DNA of 64,000 bases, from NCBI RefSeq assembly GCF_900199205.1, contig NZ_OBMJ01000001.1, positions 5,139,001 through 5,203,000 on the forward strand. The letters are read 5' to 3'. This DNA is from Streptomyces sp. 1331.2. Lineage in GTDB: Bacteria; Actinomycetota; Actinomycetes; Streptomycetales; Streptomycetaceae. Shown piece after piece: positions 11,384-18,752 of this stretch. The notes beneath the pieces were generated by a model. It made no database searches, had not been told where the DNA came from, and saw only the letters and a program-made list of their open reading frames with translations. How positions within the stretch are numbered: the stretch's first letter is position 1; the number at the start of each line of letters is the position of its first letter. The translations under genes were made by a program, and so were the position numbers.

Positions 11384-11677
11384 TCAGGCGTTCTCGCGCC
11401 AGCCTTCGTGGTCGGCGGCGAGGGTGTCGAGGGCGTGCAGGTGCGCGGGGGTCCAGCCGGTTTCCGGGGGTTCGACGACGACGAGCCACTGGGCGTCCTC
11501 GGCGTCGTCCTCACCGGCGAGGGCGTCGCGGACGATTTCGAGCTCGCCGAGGTCGGGGTGGGCGGCGCCGAGCTCCTCGGCGGCTTCCTCGGCGGTGTCG
11601 CGGTCGGGCAGGACGAGCAGCTGCCGGGCGTGCGGGTCGTCGACGTCCGGAAGGTCGGTGGCGTGGTTCTCGGTCAC
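11384..11677 (-). CDS. small acidic protein, possibly RraB-like
   Basis: Protein of 97 residues from a GTG at 11677. Residues 18-35 (RQLLVLPDRDTAEEAAEEL) and the ending LDTLAADHEGWREN resemble the beta-alpha layout of RraB-type regulators of RNase E, which end in a G-x-x-D/E-G-W motif. The protein is strongly acidic. The resemblance is from memory of the family pattern and could be coincidental; conserved hypothetical is the safe name. It is transcribed divergently from holA across a short tandem repeat. Confidence 0.65.
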   Translation of the reverse strand: MTENHATDLPDVDDPHARQLLVLPDRDTAEEAAEELGAAHPDLGELEIVRDALAGEDDAEDAQWLVVVEPPETGWTPAHLHALDTLAADHEGWRENA

Positions 11678-11708
11678 CGGATCATTGTCCAGGCCGTCCT
11701 CCGAGGCC

Positions 11709-11756
11709 GGGCAGGCGGGCAGGTGGGCAGGCGGGCAGGCGGGCAGGCGGGCAGGT
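11709..11756 (+). repeat. 8-bp tandem repeat (gggcaggc/t), six units
   Basis: Six consecutive units of gggcaggc or gggcaggt run from 11709 to 11756 and then decay into gggcgggcacgc. The array fills the gap between the divergent RraB-like gene and holA, where both promoters must lie. Confidence 0.9.
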
Positions 11757-11811
11757 GGGCGGGCACGCGGGCGGGCGGGAGTGTCCGCGGCCCGTGGGAT
11801 GCTGGTAGGCG

Positions 11812-12810
11812 ATGGCCAGGAAGAGTGCACCCGACGACCTGCTCGCCCCGCTGACCCTCGCGGTCGGCCAGGAGGAGCTGCTGCTGGACCGCGCGGTCGC
11901 CCAGGTGGTGGCGGCGGCGAAGGCGGCGGATCCGGACACCGACGTACGGGACCTCCCGCCCGGCGGGCTGCAGCCCGGCAGCCTGGCCGAGCTGACCACG
12001 CCCTCGCTGTTCGCCGAGCGCAAGGTGATCGTGGTCCGGGCCGCCCAGGACCTCTCCGCCGACTCGGTGAAGGAGGTCAAGGCGTACATCGAGGCGCCCG
12101 CCGAAGAAGTGATCATGGTGCTGGTGCACGCGGGCGGGGCCAAGGGCAAGGGCTTGCTGGACGCCGGGCGCAAGGCGGGCGGCCGCGAGGTGGCCTGCGC
12201 GAAGCTGGCCAAGGCGAGCGAGCGGCTGGCCTTCGTCAAGGGGGAGTTCCGGGCGCTCGGCCGCTCGGCGACCCCGGAGGCCTGCCAGGCGCTGCTGGAC
12301 GCGCTCGGCAGCGACCTGCGCGAGCTGGCGGCCGCCTGCCACCAGCTGACCTCGGACGTCGAGGGCACGATCGACGAGACGGTGGTGGCCCGCTACTACA
12401 GCGGCCGGGCCGAGGCGACCGGCTTCGAGGTGGCCGATCTGGCGGTCACCGGCCGAGCCGCGGAGGCCTTGGAGCGGCTGCGCTGGGCGCTGGCCGTCGG
12501 CCAGCCGCCGACCGGCATCACCTACGCGCTGGCGTCCGGCGTGCGCAGCATCGGCCGGCTGGCGACCACCGGGCGGAACATGCGCCCGGCGGACCTGGCC
12601 CGCGAGCTGGGCATGCCGCCGTGGAAGGTCGACCGGGTCCGTCAGCAGATGCGCGGCTGGACGGGGGACGCGGTGGCCACCGCGCTGACCGCGATCGCCC
12701 AGGCCGACGCCGCCGTCAAGGGCGGATCGGACGACCCGGCCTTCGCCCTGGAGCGCGCGGTGGTCGCCGTCGCCCGGGCCGCCCGCGCCGGATCCCGCCC
12801 CTCGTACTGA
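11812..12810 (+). CDS. holA: DNA polymerase III subunit delta
   Basis: Protein of 332 residues. HolA is the clamp-loader subunit that opens the sliding clamp. The opening (DDLLAPLTLAVGQEELLLDRAV) is the family N-terminal beta/alpha segment, followed by the SLFAERKVIVV motif near 65, the AAA-like lid region and the C-terminal helical collar (about 215-330). A normal Walker A is absent, as expected for delta. It follows comEC in many streptomycetes. The start at ATG 11812 is 134 bases past the divergent gene. Confidence 0.95.
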   Translation: MARKSAPDDLLAPLTLAVGQEELLLDRAVAQVVAAAKAADPDTDVRDLPPGGLQPGSLAELTTPSLFAERKVIVVRAAQDLSADSVKEVKAYIEAPAEEVIMVLVHAGGAKGKGLLDAGRKAGGREVACAKLAKASERLAFVKGEFRALGRSATPEACQALLDALGSDLRELAAACHQLTSDVEGTIDETVVARYYSGRAEATGFEVADLAVTGRAAEALERLRWALAVGQPPTGITYALASGVRSIGRLATTGRNMRPADLARELGMPPWKVDRVRQQMRGWTGDAVATALTAIAQADAAVKGGSDDPAFALERAVVAVARAARAGSRPSY

Positions 12811-12896
12811 GCGCCCGAGCACGCAGCTACCCGAGTCCGCAACGGCCCGAGCACGCGGCTACCCGCGCAGGGCCGCCAGCTGCTCGGGCACCCGGC

Positions 12897-13754
12897 CTAC
12901 TTCCGCATCGCCCGGATGGCGTCCTGGCCGTCGGACTGCAGGGCGCTGCGCAGCTCGTCCTTGGACGGCGGCTTGCCCTTCCCCTCCGTGTAGCTCGCGG
13001 TGTAGTTGATGTAGTAGGTCATCCCGCCGTCGCGGATGTCCAGCTCGGCGTAGAGGCTGTGGTACTTGTCGGAGCCGTCGTCCTTGTACAGGAAGTACGC
13101 CTCCTCGCCCACTCCGGAGATGTCGGTGACCTGGTAGCCGCGGGCCCGGTAGAGCTCCTTGTTGGCCTCCAGCTCGGGCGCCGGGTTGACGGCCTTGTGC
13201 AGGTCGGCGCGCAGGTAGACCGAGACGTACTCGCTGTCGCTGTTGCCGCCGATGCGCTTGAGGCTCATGGAGCAGTTCATGCTGTCCAGCGCCGGGTGCC
13301 GGTCGGTGTGGTGGGTCGGCGCGGAGGTGTCGGAGACGGCGTAGGTCTGCAGCAGCTTGGTGGGCTTCGCGGTGGCGCAGAAGTCGTCCGAGAGGTGGTA
13401 GCTGCCGAGGCTGCGCGGTGAGGAGTCGGTGCTGACCATGCCGGGGACGGCCATCACGGCGGCGGTCCAGCCGGCGGAGGCGAGTACGGCGCCGACGAAG
13501 GCCCAGACGGCGTTGCGCCGCAGGTTCCCCCCGGAGCGCGGCGGAGTCCCGGAAAGGCCCGGCATTCCGGGTGAGGTGGGTATTCCGGGCGACGCGGGCA
13601 GCCCGGGCGGCGGCCCGAAGCCCGAAGCGCCCGGTACGGGCTGTGCCCCCGGCCCGCCTGCGGGCGGCTGCTGCGGGAACCCGTACCCCGGCCCGTTCGA
13701 CCCCGGCCCGTTCGGCCCCGGTGTCGGCGATGGCGGCGGCGGTGGCGTCGTCAT
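12897..13754 (-). CDS. proline-rich N-terminus, membrane-anchored extracellular protein
   Basis: Protein of 285 residues from ATG 13754, preceded by AGGGGGG. Residues 1-75 are Pro/Gly-rich and cytoplasmic; residues about 80-104 are a transmembrane segment (AVWAFVGAVLASAGWTAAVM); the remaining 180 residues are outside, with two cysteines about 53 residues apart (DDFCA and SMNCS) that may form a disulfide. The outer domain resembles the substrate-free DUF families of actinobacterial cell-surface proteins, but I cannot name it. It lies just outside the left end of the integrated element. Confidence 0.75.
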   Translation of the reverse strand: MTTPPPPPSPTPGPNGPGSNGPGYGFPQQPPAGGPGAQPVPGASGFGPPPGLPASPGIPTSPGMPGLSGTPPRSGGNLRRNAVWAFVGAVLASAGWTAAVMAVPGMVSTDSSPRSLGSYHLSDDFCATAKPTKLLQTYAVSDTSAPTHHTDRHPALDSMNCSMSLKRIGGNSDSEYVSVYLRADLHKAVNPAPELEANKELYRARGYQVTDISGVGEEAYFLYKDDGSDKYHSLYAELDIRDGGMTYYINYTASYTEGKGKPPSKDELRSALQSDGQDAIRAMRK

Positions 13755-13849
13755 GGAATTCCCCCCTGTGTCCGGCGCCGGGGTGCTCCCTGCACCCCGA
13801 TCGAACCTGACCGACCGACCGACCATAGCGGCCGGACCGTGGAACGCGA

Positions 13850-13895
13850 CAGGCGCCGCAGTGGCCTCTGGGGAAGAGGCCGACTGCGGCGCCTG
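13850..13895. terminator. long hairpin next to attL
   Basis: CAGGCGCCGCAGT plus GGCCTCT pair with AGAGGCC plus ACTGCGGCGCCTG (one bulged G), giving about 20 bp around a 5-base loop. It is on the chromosomal side of attL. In the uninterrupted chromosome it would separate rpsT from the 12897-13754 gene, both on the - strand. Confidence 0.75.
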
Positions 13896-13909
13896 CCGTA
13901 CTGCTTGAT

Positions 13910-13944
13910 TGCACCGCACCCGCGTGGCGAACGCAGGCCGCGTG
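13910..13944 (+). repeat. attL, 35-bp core
   Basis: Identical over 35 bases to 29238-29272, differing on both flanks (13909 T against 29237 G; 13945 T against 29273 C). It is not part of a tRNA. It overlaps the left arm and loop of a hairpin that is complete only at attR. Confidence 0.95.
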
Positions 13945-14047
13945 TGTTCGATAAGTCTAGCTGACCAGCGGAAACAGCCTCATATGCCGGTTGACCTGCC
14001 AGAACGTCTCACGACGTATCACGCAAATTCCCGGTGTCTCTCGGCCT

Positions 14048-14070
14048 CATGTGTACTGAATGTGTACTGC
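14048..14070 (+). repeat. left copy of 23-bp repeat, putative integrase arm site
   Basis: Matches 29148-29170 at 20 of 23 positions in the same orientation. Each copy holds two GTAC-centred half-sites (tGTGTACtg / tGTGTACtgc) 12 bases apart. It lies 103 bases inside attL. Confidence 0.7.
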
Positions 14071-14080
14071 GAGACGAGAC

Positions 14081-14114
14081 GGCGCCGCCCGGTGGTGGAA
14101 CACCGGACGGCGCC
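14081..14114. terminator. hairpin after left arm-type site
   Basis: GGCGCCG-c-CCGGTG pairs with CACCGG-a-CGGCGCC around a 6-base loop. The same stem design with the same c/a mismatch occurs at 29165-29198 near the other end. Confidence 0.65.
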
Positions 14115-14150
14115 TGAGCCGGGCCCCTACCCAAGAGGGAGTCCGACCTG

Positions 14151-14453
14151 ATGAACGACCCTACCCCCGCTATGCCCGGCCGCCGGCGCCGCTTGCCGGA
14201 CTACGCGGCCACCAGCCCCATCCACCTGCTGATGCTCTCCATGGGCCTCAGCGCCGACGACCCGCGGGACGTCCTCCTCGCGGTGGCCTACCGACTGGCC
14301 GCCCGCCTGGAGCGGCGCGCGGCCCCGTGGGATGCCGAGGGTCTCGGCCTGGTCGGTGCGTCCGCTGACGCCCGGCTGACCGGCGGCCCCTGCTCGGTCC
14401 ACCTCCACGCCCGCATCGGCCGGTACGAGGACCTCGGGGACGGTGCCCTGTGA
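14151..14453 (+). CDS. small hypothetical protein, first gene of Spd-like run
   Basis: Protein of 100 residues from ATG 14151, with AGGGAG 8 bases upstream. It is Arg-rich at the start and has a helical segment IHLLMLSMGLSADDPRDVLLAVAYRLAARLERRA. No known domain recognised. The next gene starts within its stop codon (GTGA), so translation is coupled. It opens a seven-gene run on the + strand. Confidence 0.7.
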   Translation: MNDPTPAMPGRRRRLPDYAATSPIHLLMLSMGLSADDPRDVLLAVAYRLAARLERRAAPWDAEGLGLVGASADARLTGGPCSVHLHARIGRYEDLGDGAL

Positions 14454-14830
14454 CCACGCCCCGCACCGCCACCGTGCACACCTGGGACCAGGGAATGGTG
14501 ACCGTGCCGTGCCCGCCGTGGTGCCTCGGTACCCACGAGGACGGCCTCGACCTGGTCGACCTCGCCCACGAGGGCCCGGAGACCGCTCTCACCCTGGTCA
14601 CGCACCGCGGACCCGTGCGGCTCCTGGACGCCGCGCTGTGCCAGTACCCGTACAGCAGCAACCTCGACGACCGCGGTGTGAAGCTGTCCGTCCTGCTCGG
14701 CCTCGACGGCTGGCACCGCCTTGCCCCGGCCGACGTGTACGCACTCGCCGAGACCCTCACCGCGCGGGCTGTCGAGCTGCGGGCCCTCGCCCGGCAGCTG
14801 GCCGAGCTGCAGAGCGGGGGTACCCGATGA
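14450..14830 (+). CDS. small hypothetical protein of AICE type (DUF6907-like)
   Basis: Protein of 126 residues starting at a GTG that overlaps the previous stop. Residues 17-30 (MVTVPCPPWCLGTHE) match the C-P-x-W-C...H pattern common in short proteins next to DUF2637 genes in streptomycete integrative elements; the Cys pair may bind metal. The C-terminal third is a helix (ALAETLTARAVELRALARQLAEL). Coupled to the DUF2637 gene by ATGA. Confidence 0.7.
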   Translation: MTTPRTATVHTWDQGMVTVPCPPWCLGTHEDGLDLVDLAHEGPETALTLVTHRGPVRLLDAALCQYPYSSNLDDRGVKLSVLLGLDGWHRLAPADVYALAETLTARAVELRALARQLAELQSGGTR

Positions 14831-15606
14831 AGCGCGACGTTCTCGGCTGGCTGGCCATGGGTGCCAGCATCGCCGTTACCGCACAGGGGGAGTGGTCGCT
14901 CGCGGTGTCCTCCGGCTACCACCCGGTCGTGGCCGGCGCTCTGCCGGTGGCCATCGACGCCTACGCGATCCGAGCTCTGCGGACGGGGCGCGAGGTGCTC
15001 CCCGCGGTCCTCGCCATGGTGGCAACAAACTCGGCGGCGCATCTGCTGCACGGCGGGATGCTCACCATCTCCCCTGCGCTCGTCGTCGCGGTCTCCGCCA
15101 TCGCTCCCCTGGTGCTCTGGCGGATGCACGTACTCAAGCACGACCCGGAGCCGGGCCCCGTCGCGGCTGCGGAAGACCTCGTGGCAGATGCGCCGGATGC
15201 GGTGCGTCCCGCAGATGCCGGTACGAGCGGGGAGCGCACCGAGGTGACCGTCGAACGGGTCGACCCGGACCCGGTGCTTGAGGCCGTCCCGTGGCCCCGA
15301 CTGGGTGGCGCATCCGTGCATCCAGCCCTGCAACCCGTGGCCGCCGTTGCAGGTCACGGAGCCAGGTCGGACGACGGCTCCAGCGAGCCCAACAGCCAGC
15401 CAACGGCCGATGCGTCCGATGCACCCCCCGCCGACCAGCCGGATGCGGAATGCCCCCAGGCTGACCTCCTCGCGGCTGCGAAGGCCGTCGACCGGGCCGC
15501 CCGCGCCGAGAACGGTCGACCCGCGTCCTTGCGTCGGCTGCAGGCCGAGCTGCGCATCGGACAGTCCCGCGCCCAGCAACTGCAGCGTGCACTCGCGGCC
15601 GTCTGA
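14827..15606 (+). CDS. DUF2637 membrane protein (Spd-like)
   Basis: Protein of 259 residues. Residues 1-105 hold about four membrane segments with the family pattern GWLAMGASIAVTAQGEWSLA and VAIDAYAIRALR. The middle is an Asp/Pro/Ala-rich linker. Residues about 210-259 form a wHTH-like tail (RPASLRRLQAELRIGQSRAQQLQRAL), as often seen in transfer-associated proteins. DUF2637 proteins are typical cargo of AICEs and Streptomyces plasmids, usually next to TraB. No TraB is present here, so a role in mycelial spreading is uncertain. The start ATG 14827 overlaps the upstream stop. Confidence 0.82.
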   Translation: MKRDVLGWLAMGASIAVTAQGEWSLAVSSGYHPVVAGALPVAIDAYAIRALRTGREVLPAVLAMVATNSAAHLLHGGMLTISPALVVAVSAIAPLVLWRMHVLKHDPEPGPVAAAEDLVADAPDAVRPADAGTSGERTEVTVERVDPDPVLEAVPWPRLGGASVHPALQPVAAVAGHGARSDDGSSEPNSQPTADASDAPPADQPDAECPQADLLAAAKAVDRAARAENGRPASLRRLQAELRIGQSRAQQLQRALAAV

Positions 15607-15620
15607 GAGGCCTGTCTTTC

Positions 15621-15773
15621 ATGCTGCTCGCCCTCGTGGCGTGGCTGCTGCTGACGGCGGCCGGGTTCACCGGCCTGGCCGTCGTCGCGCCCCATGCCCT
15701 CCCCGCCGTGCTGCGGACCACCCTCTTCGTTCTGCTCGCCTGCGCCTGCATGGCCGGCCTGTTCTCCCTGTGA
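15621..15773 (+). CDS. 50-aa double-span membrane peptide
   Basis: ATG 15621 to TGA 15773, with GAGAGG upstream. Two hydrophobic segments (LLALVAWLLLTAAGFTGLAVV and TTLFVLLACACMAGLF) are separated by a short Pro-containing turn. Small two-span peptides are typical of the spread operons of AICEs. It was below the length threshold of automatic ORF calling. Confidence 0.7.
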   Translation: MLLALVAWLLLTAAGFTGLAVVAPHALPAVLRTTLFVLLACACMAGLFSL

Positions 15774-15781
15774 GGATCACC

Positions 15782-16273
15782 ATGAACACCGTCACCCTCG
15801 GCGGCCTGGCCGTCGGTGCGTCCCTCCTGGTCCTGTCCGCCATCCGCTGGTGGTTCCGCGACGGCCACCAGCCCGCCGCCGCCGTCCCCTACCTCCTCGC
15901 CACCGCCTACGGCATGCTCGCCATCCTCACCACCGGCGGCCTGCTCGGCGGCAGCGCCGGCGTCGCCCTCTGGGGCGCCAACGGGCTCGGTGACCTCAGC
16001 CTTGTCTACGGCGTCGGCGGCACCACCACCGACGTCACCCGTGCTAACCAGGTCGCCCTGAGCCCGGGCGGCTACGTCATCGTCCTCCTGCTCACCGTCG
16101 TCATCGTCGGCCTCTGGAAGTGGGCCGGGAAGGTCCCCAACGGCAAGCTCGCTGCCGGCATCGGCACTGGGGTATGCCTGGGCCTGTCCGGCACCATCGC
16201 CGGGGCCGCGGCGGTCCCGCTCGCCAGCGCCGTGAACGCCGCGGGCGTCCTGTTCACCCAGGCGATGCAGTGA
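15782..16273 (+). CDS. polytopic membrane protein (SpdB-like)
   Basis: Protein of 163 residues from ATG 15782, preceded by GAGG. About four membrane segments are seen (LGGLAVGASLLVLSAIRWW; AVPYLLATAYGMLAILTTGG; YVIVLLLTVVIVGLWKWAG; a C-terminal Gly/Ala-rich stretch), with a Thr/Gly loop between the second and third. I recognise only the general Spd type. The next gene begins at a GTG overlapping its stop. Confidence 0.75.
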   Translation: MNTVTLGGLAVGASLLVLSAIRWWFRDGHQPAAAVPYLLATAYGMLAILTTGGLLGGSAGVALWGANGLGDLSLVYGVGGTTTDVTRANQVALSPGGYVIVLLLTVVIVGLWKWAGKVPNGKLAAGIGTGVCLGLSGTIAGAAAVPLASAVNAAGVLFTQAMQ

Positions 16274-16917
16274 CCGGCCGGCTGCTGGTCGGCGGCGGAG
16301 TTCTCCTCCAGCGCGTCACCGACTGGACCGCCCGAGACGGCGTGAAGTCCGGCATCGCCCGCGGCATCGGAATCACCTCCGGAGCGGCCTTCGGCGGCGG
16401 GTTCCTCCTCGCCGCCCCCGGTCTCTGGTGGCCCACTGCTGGAACCTGGCTCCTCGCCTCCTGGATCGCCGCCAAGAACGCCGACCGGCAGACGGGCGAG
16501 GAGGAGACCGAAGAGACCGAGGACGAGCTGGACCACGGGGCGTTTATCGCCTCCCTCCACCTCTTCATCGGCGCCGAAAAGGGCGCCCACCTCGCCCAGC
16601 TCGCCGCCGGCCTCCTCGGCGACGAAACCGCCACCGACCGCATCCGCGAGATGTGCGACGCCGCCAACGTACCCATCACCCGCGGCGTCCGCGTCAAGAA
16701 CCGCGGCGTCTCCACCGGCATCCGCCGCGACCAACTCCCCCCACTCCCCCCTCACATCCTCCAACCCCTCGCGAACCGTGTTGCTGCAGGTCAGAGCGAG
16801 CAACAGCAACAGCAACACGCACCCGAAGAGGGGGCCCGAGAGGGGTTCTGGATCAAGGACGACCCCGAAAACCCCGCCCGATCCGCCGTCCACTGGATCA
16901 AGGAGAAGACCTCGTGA
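16270..16917 (+). CDS. membrane protein with soluble C-terminal domain, AICE type
   Basis: Protein of 215 residues. Residues 25-55 contain two Gly-rich membrane-like stretches (GIARGIGITSGAAFGGGFLLAAPGLWW). Then follow an acidic helix (EEETEETEDELDHG), a DUF-like soluble part with CDAANVPITRGVRVKNRGVSTGIRR, and a Gln run (QQQQQ) near 182. It is tightly coupled at both ends (GTGA overlaps at 16270 and 16914), so it belongs to the same translation unit as the Spd-like genes. No enzymatic motif. Confidence 0.72.
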   Translation: MTGRLLVGGGVLLQRVTDWTARDGVKSGIARGIGITSGAAFGGGFLLAAPGLWWPTAGTWLLASWIAAKNADRQTGEEETEETEDELDHGAFIASLHLFIGAEKGAHLAQLAAGLLGDETATDRIREMCDAANVPITRGVRVKNRGVSTGIRRDQLPPLPPHILQPLANRVAAGQSEQQQQQHAPEEGAREGFWIKDDPENPARSAVHWIKEKTS

Positions 16918-17087
16918 TCAAGTCCGAAGCCATCGTCCGCGCTGCCCGCGAAGTCCTCGCCCACGGTGGCCCCGATTGCCTGGACGACCGCTACGCCACC
17001 CTCCGCGCCGTGGACGACGCGATGGCCCTCGGCGCTACCGAAGACGAAATCAAGGCCGAAATGGGTCGTCAGCACAAAACGCGCTGA
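16914..17087 (+). CDS. 57-aa helical protein, last gene of the run
   Basis: GTG 16914 overlaps the previous stop. The short charged product (IKSEAIVRAAREVLAHGGPDC...) is mostly helix, with an acidic tail patch EDEIKAEMG. No family recognised. It is followed by a strong hairpin at 17134-17169. Confidence 0.65.
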   Translation: MIKSEAIVRAAREVLAHGGPDCLDDRYATLRAVDDAMALGATEDEIKAEMGRQHKTR

Positions 17088-17133
17088 CCCGGCGGCGCTG
17101 GCCTCGGGATCAATCAGGGAGCTCGGGTGATCA

Positions 17134-17169
17134 GGAGCGGGCCTTGGCAGTAAAGCCGGGGCCCGCTCC
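17134..17169. terminator. bidirectional terminator between convergent runs
   Basis: GGAGCGGGCC and GGCCCGCTCC form a perfect 10-bp stem around a 16-base loop. It separates the + strand Spd-like run from the - strand Cys-rich genes. Confidence 0.7.
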
Positions 17170-17200
17170 GTCGTCCGCGGCCGTCCGGCTGGCCGGGGTG

Positions 17201-17392
17201 TCAGCGGATCCCCTCGGGGAGGTGGCGGCTTCGGACTCCGGCCGGAGGTTCGCGGCTGCAGTCGGCGTGACCGCGAATGGTGTCGCTGTGGGAGTTGAGC
17301 GGGCCGTTGTAGGTTCCGCGCCCCCACTCCCCGCACACCACGCAGTAGCCGCGGCACTCGTCCTGGGGCGACGTTCCGTCGACAGCGCTCAC
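17201..17392 (-). CDS. 63-aa Cys/His-rich mini-protein
   Basis: Starts at a GTG (17392) inside the stop of the upstream gene (GTGA overlap), which decides the start against a longer in-frame ORF. Residues 11-45 (DECRGYCVVCGEWG...SHSDTIRGHADC) supply a C-x3-C-x2-C...H...H..C set that could hold zinc. No family recognised. It is third in a coupled set of three small Cys-rich genes. Confidence 0.6.
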   Translation of the reverse strand: MSAVDGTSPQDECRGYCVVCGEWGRGTYNGPLNSHSDTIRGHADCSREPPAGVRSRHLPEGIR

Positions 17393-17607
17393 TGGGAACC
17401 TCCGGGCAGATTGCGCGAGCAGGGGCATTCGGGTGTTCCGCACATGCATGTCAGCTCGCGGACTCTGGCCTCGTTCCACAGGCCGCCGGGGCAGCCCCAG
17501 TGCGCGCCGAGCTGGCACTCGGCGCTGATGTACCGGCCGGCCTGGCTGACGTCCAGCCGGACGACGATGGCGGCCGGCGTGTCCGGCCTGGTAGCGGCAG
17601 TGGTCAT
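17389..17607 (-). CDS. 72-aa Cys-rich mini-protein
   Basis: Begins at ATG 17607, overlapping the stop of the gene before it (ATGA). The N-terminal part reads as a beta strand (IVVRLDVSQAGRYISAECQLG). The C-terminal part has CMCGTPECPC, a dense Cys knuckle suggestive of a zinc ribbon. Unknown function; coupled to neighbours on both sides. Confidence 0.6.
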   Translation of the reverse strand: MTTAATRPDTPAAIVVRLDVSQAGRYISAECQLGAHWGCPGGLWNEARVRELTCMCGTPECPCSRNLPGGSQ

Positions 17608-17825
17608 GGCTTCCCACCCCCCAGGCATTGAGGACACGCCCGCACGGCCCAGCCAAGCGGGGCGCCCCCGCGGCAGGTGGCCGTGTAGACATGGCCATCC
17701 GCTCGCAGATCATCCGCCGCCCCGCAGCGTCGGCAGCGCAGCCCGTGTAGCTGGTCCGAGGTCAGGCCGACTGCCGAGGGGTACCCTCCGGGCAAGCGCG
17801 CCGGTGAAATCGCTGTATCCACCAT
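17604..17825 (-). CDS. 73-aa zinc-ribbon-like mini-protein
   Basis: From ATG 17825 (an ATG at 17834 is also in frame; neither has a strong ribosome site). It contains CRRCGAADD and, 30 residues later, CPQC, a two-knuckle C-x2-C ... C-x2-C pattern expected of a zinc ribbon. First of the coupled Cys-rich trio, downstream of the DUF5753 regulator on the same strand with an 87-base gap. Confidence 0.6.
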   Translation of the reverse strand: MVDTAISPARLPGGYPSAVGLTSDQLHGLRCRRCGAADDLRADGHVYTATCRGGAPLGWAVRACPQCLGGGKP

Positions 17826-17912
17826 GACCAGCAAGGTAGGGCGGGTTTTCTCGGCACATGGGCCGTGTTTCTCGCAGTTTCGAGCCCGGTTCTCGCTGCT
17901 TCCCGGTGCTTC

Positions 17913-18752
17913 TCAGATAGGGCCGATCGTGTGACGTGCCGACACGAGAATGCGGCGCGCTTCGGCTCCTGTGACCGCGGCCTGCTCGTACATTCCCCAG
18001 GCCCTGAGGTACAGCGAAACGTCCGCGTGGTCGTCCAGGTGCAGCGCGGCGTTGATCGTCTCGACGGTCACGTAGGACTGGTCATGGATCCAGAAGCCGT
18101 GTCGGAGCGTCAGCGGCAGGTCTGCCAAGAAGGGGATGATGCTGATGCTGACCGTGTCGAGGCCGACCAGACCGGACAGCCGGTCCAGCTGGGACGCGAG
18201 CACGTCTGGCGGGCAGATCCTGGCTCTCAGCGCTCCTTCCCAGAGGATGAACTGGAACCGTCGGCCTGGCACATAGAGCAGTTCCTGGCGACGCATCCTC
18301 TCCCGGACGGCGTCGTCGGTGTCCTGCGGCGACTGGTGCAGCGCGGCCGAGGCGAGCAGGACGTGACGGGCGTATTCGGGCGTCTGCAGCAAGCCGGGTA
18401 CCACGTTCGGCTCGTAGGCCCTCACGACGCAGGCACCACGCTCCTCCGACCCGGCTTCCTGCTGGGCTGGCTGGTGGCCGTTCGCCAGCCGGCGACGCCA
18501 CGACCGGTAGTGCGTCTCCAGCATGGCCAAGTCCGATTGGAGGGAACCGGCCACGCTGGGGTGACCGGTTGCCTCGGCCCACGCGGTCAGGTCATGAGGT
18601 GTGGCGGTTTGGCGCCCGTTCTCCAACTTGCTGATCTTCGAGTGAGGCCAGCCCAGCCGGGCGGCCAGTGCCCGCCCGGTCAGCCCGGCATCGTCGCGCA
18701 ACTGGTGAAGGCGGACCCCGAGTGCTTCCCGGGCCCGCTGGAAGTCGCTCAC
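17913..18752 (-). CDS. XRE-family regulator with DUF5753 domain
   Basis: Protein of 279 residues from a GTG at 18752 that overlaps the upstream stop (GTGA). The longer in-frame ORF upstream is low-complexity and not used. Residues 10-65 are a helix-turn-helix (LHQLRDDAGLTGRALAARLGWPHSKISKLENGRQ). Residues about 85-275 are the DUF5753 sensor domain with the typical YEPNVVPGLLQTPEYAR and GFWIHDQSYVTVETI stretches. WhiJ-like proteins of this type act with a small partner and an abortive-toxin-like or regulatory protein. Here the partners are probably DUF6879 and the 66-aa gene just upstream. Confidence 0.88.
   Translation of the reverse strand: MSDFQRAREALGVRLHQLRDDAGLTGRALAARLGWPHSKISKLENGRQTATPHDLTAWAEATGHPSVAGSLQSDLAMLETHYRSWRRRLANGHQPAQQEAGSEERGACVVRAYEPNVVPGLLQTPEYARHVLLASAALHQSPQDTDDAVRERMRRQELLYVPGRRFQFILWEGALRARICPPDVLASQLDRLSGLVGLDTVSISIIPFLADLPLTLRHGFWIHDQSYVTVETINAALHLDDHADVSLYLRAWGMYEQAAVTGAEARRILVSARHTIGPI

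Noticed and set aside
13850..13945. tRNA gene at the left attachment site
   Set aside because: Both strands were read for acceptor, D, anticodon and T arms. A GTTCG is present on the - strand within the core, but no T stem or acceptor stem can be formed around it; only plain hairpins are found.
17393..17713. extension of the 63-aa Cys-rich gene to a 170-aa ORF
   Set aside because: The upper part runs out of frame through two other coupled small genes and has low-complexity Arg/Ala composition. The GTGA overlap at 17389-17392 gives a better start.
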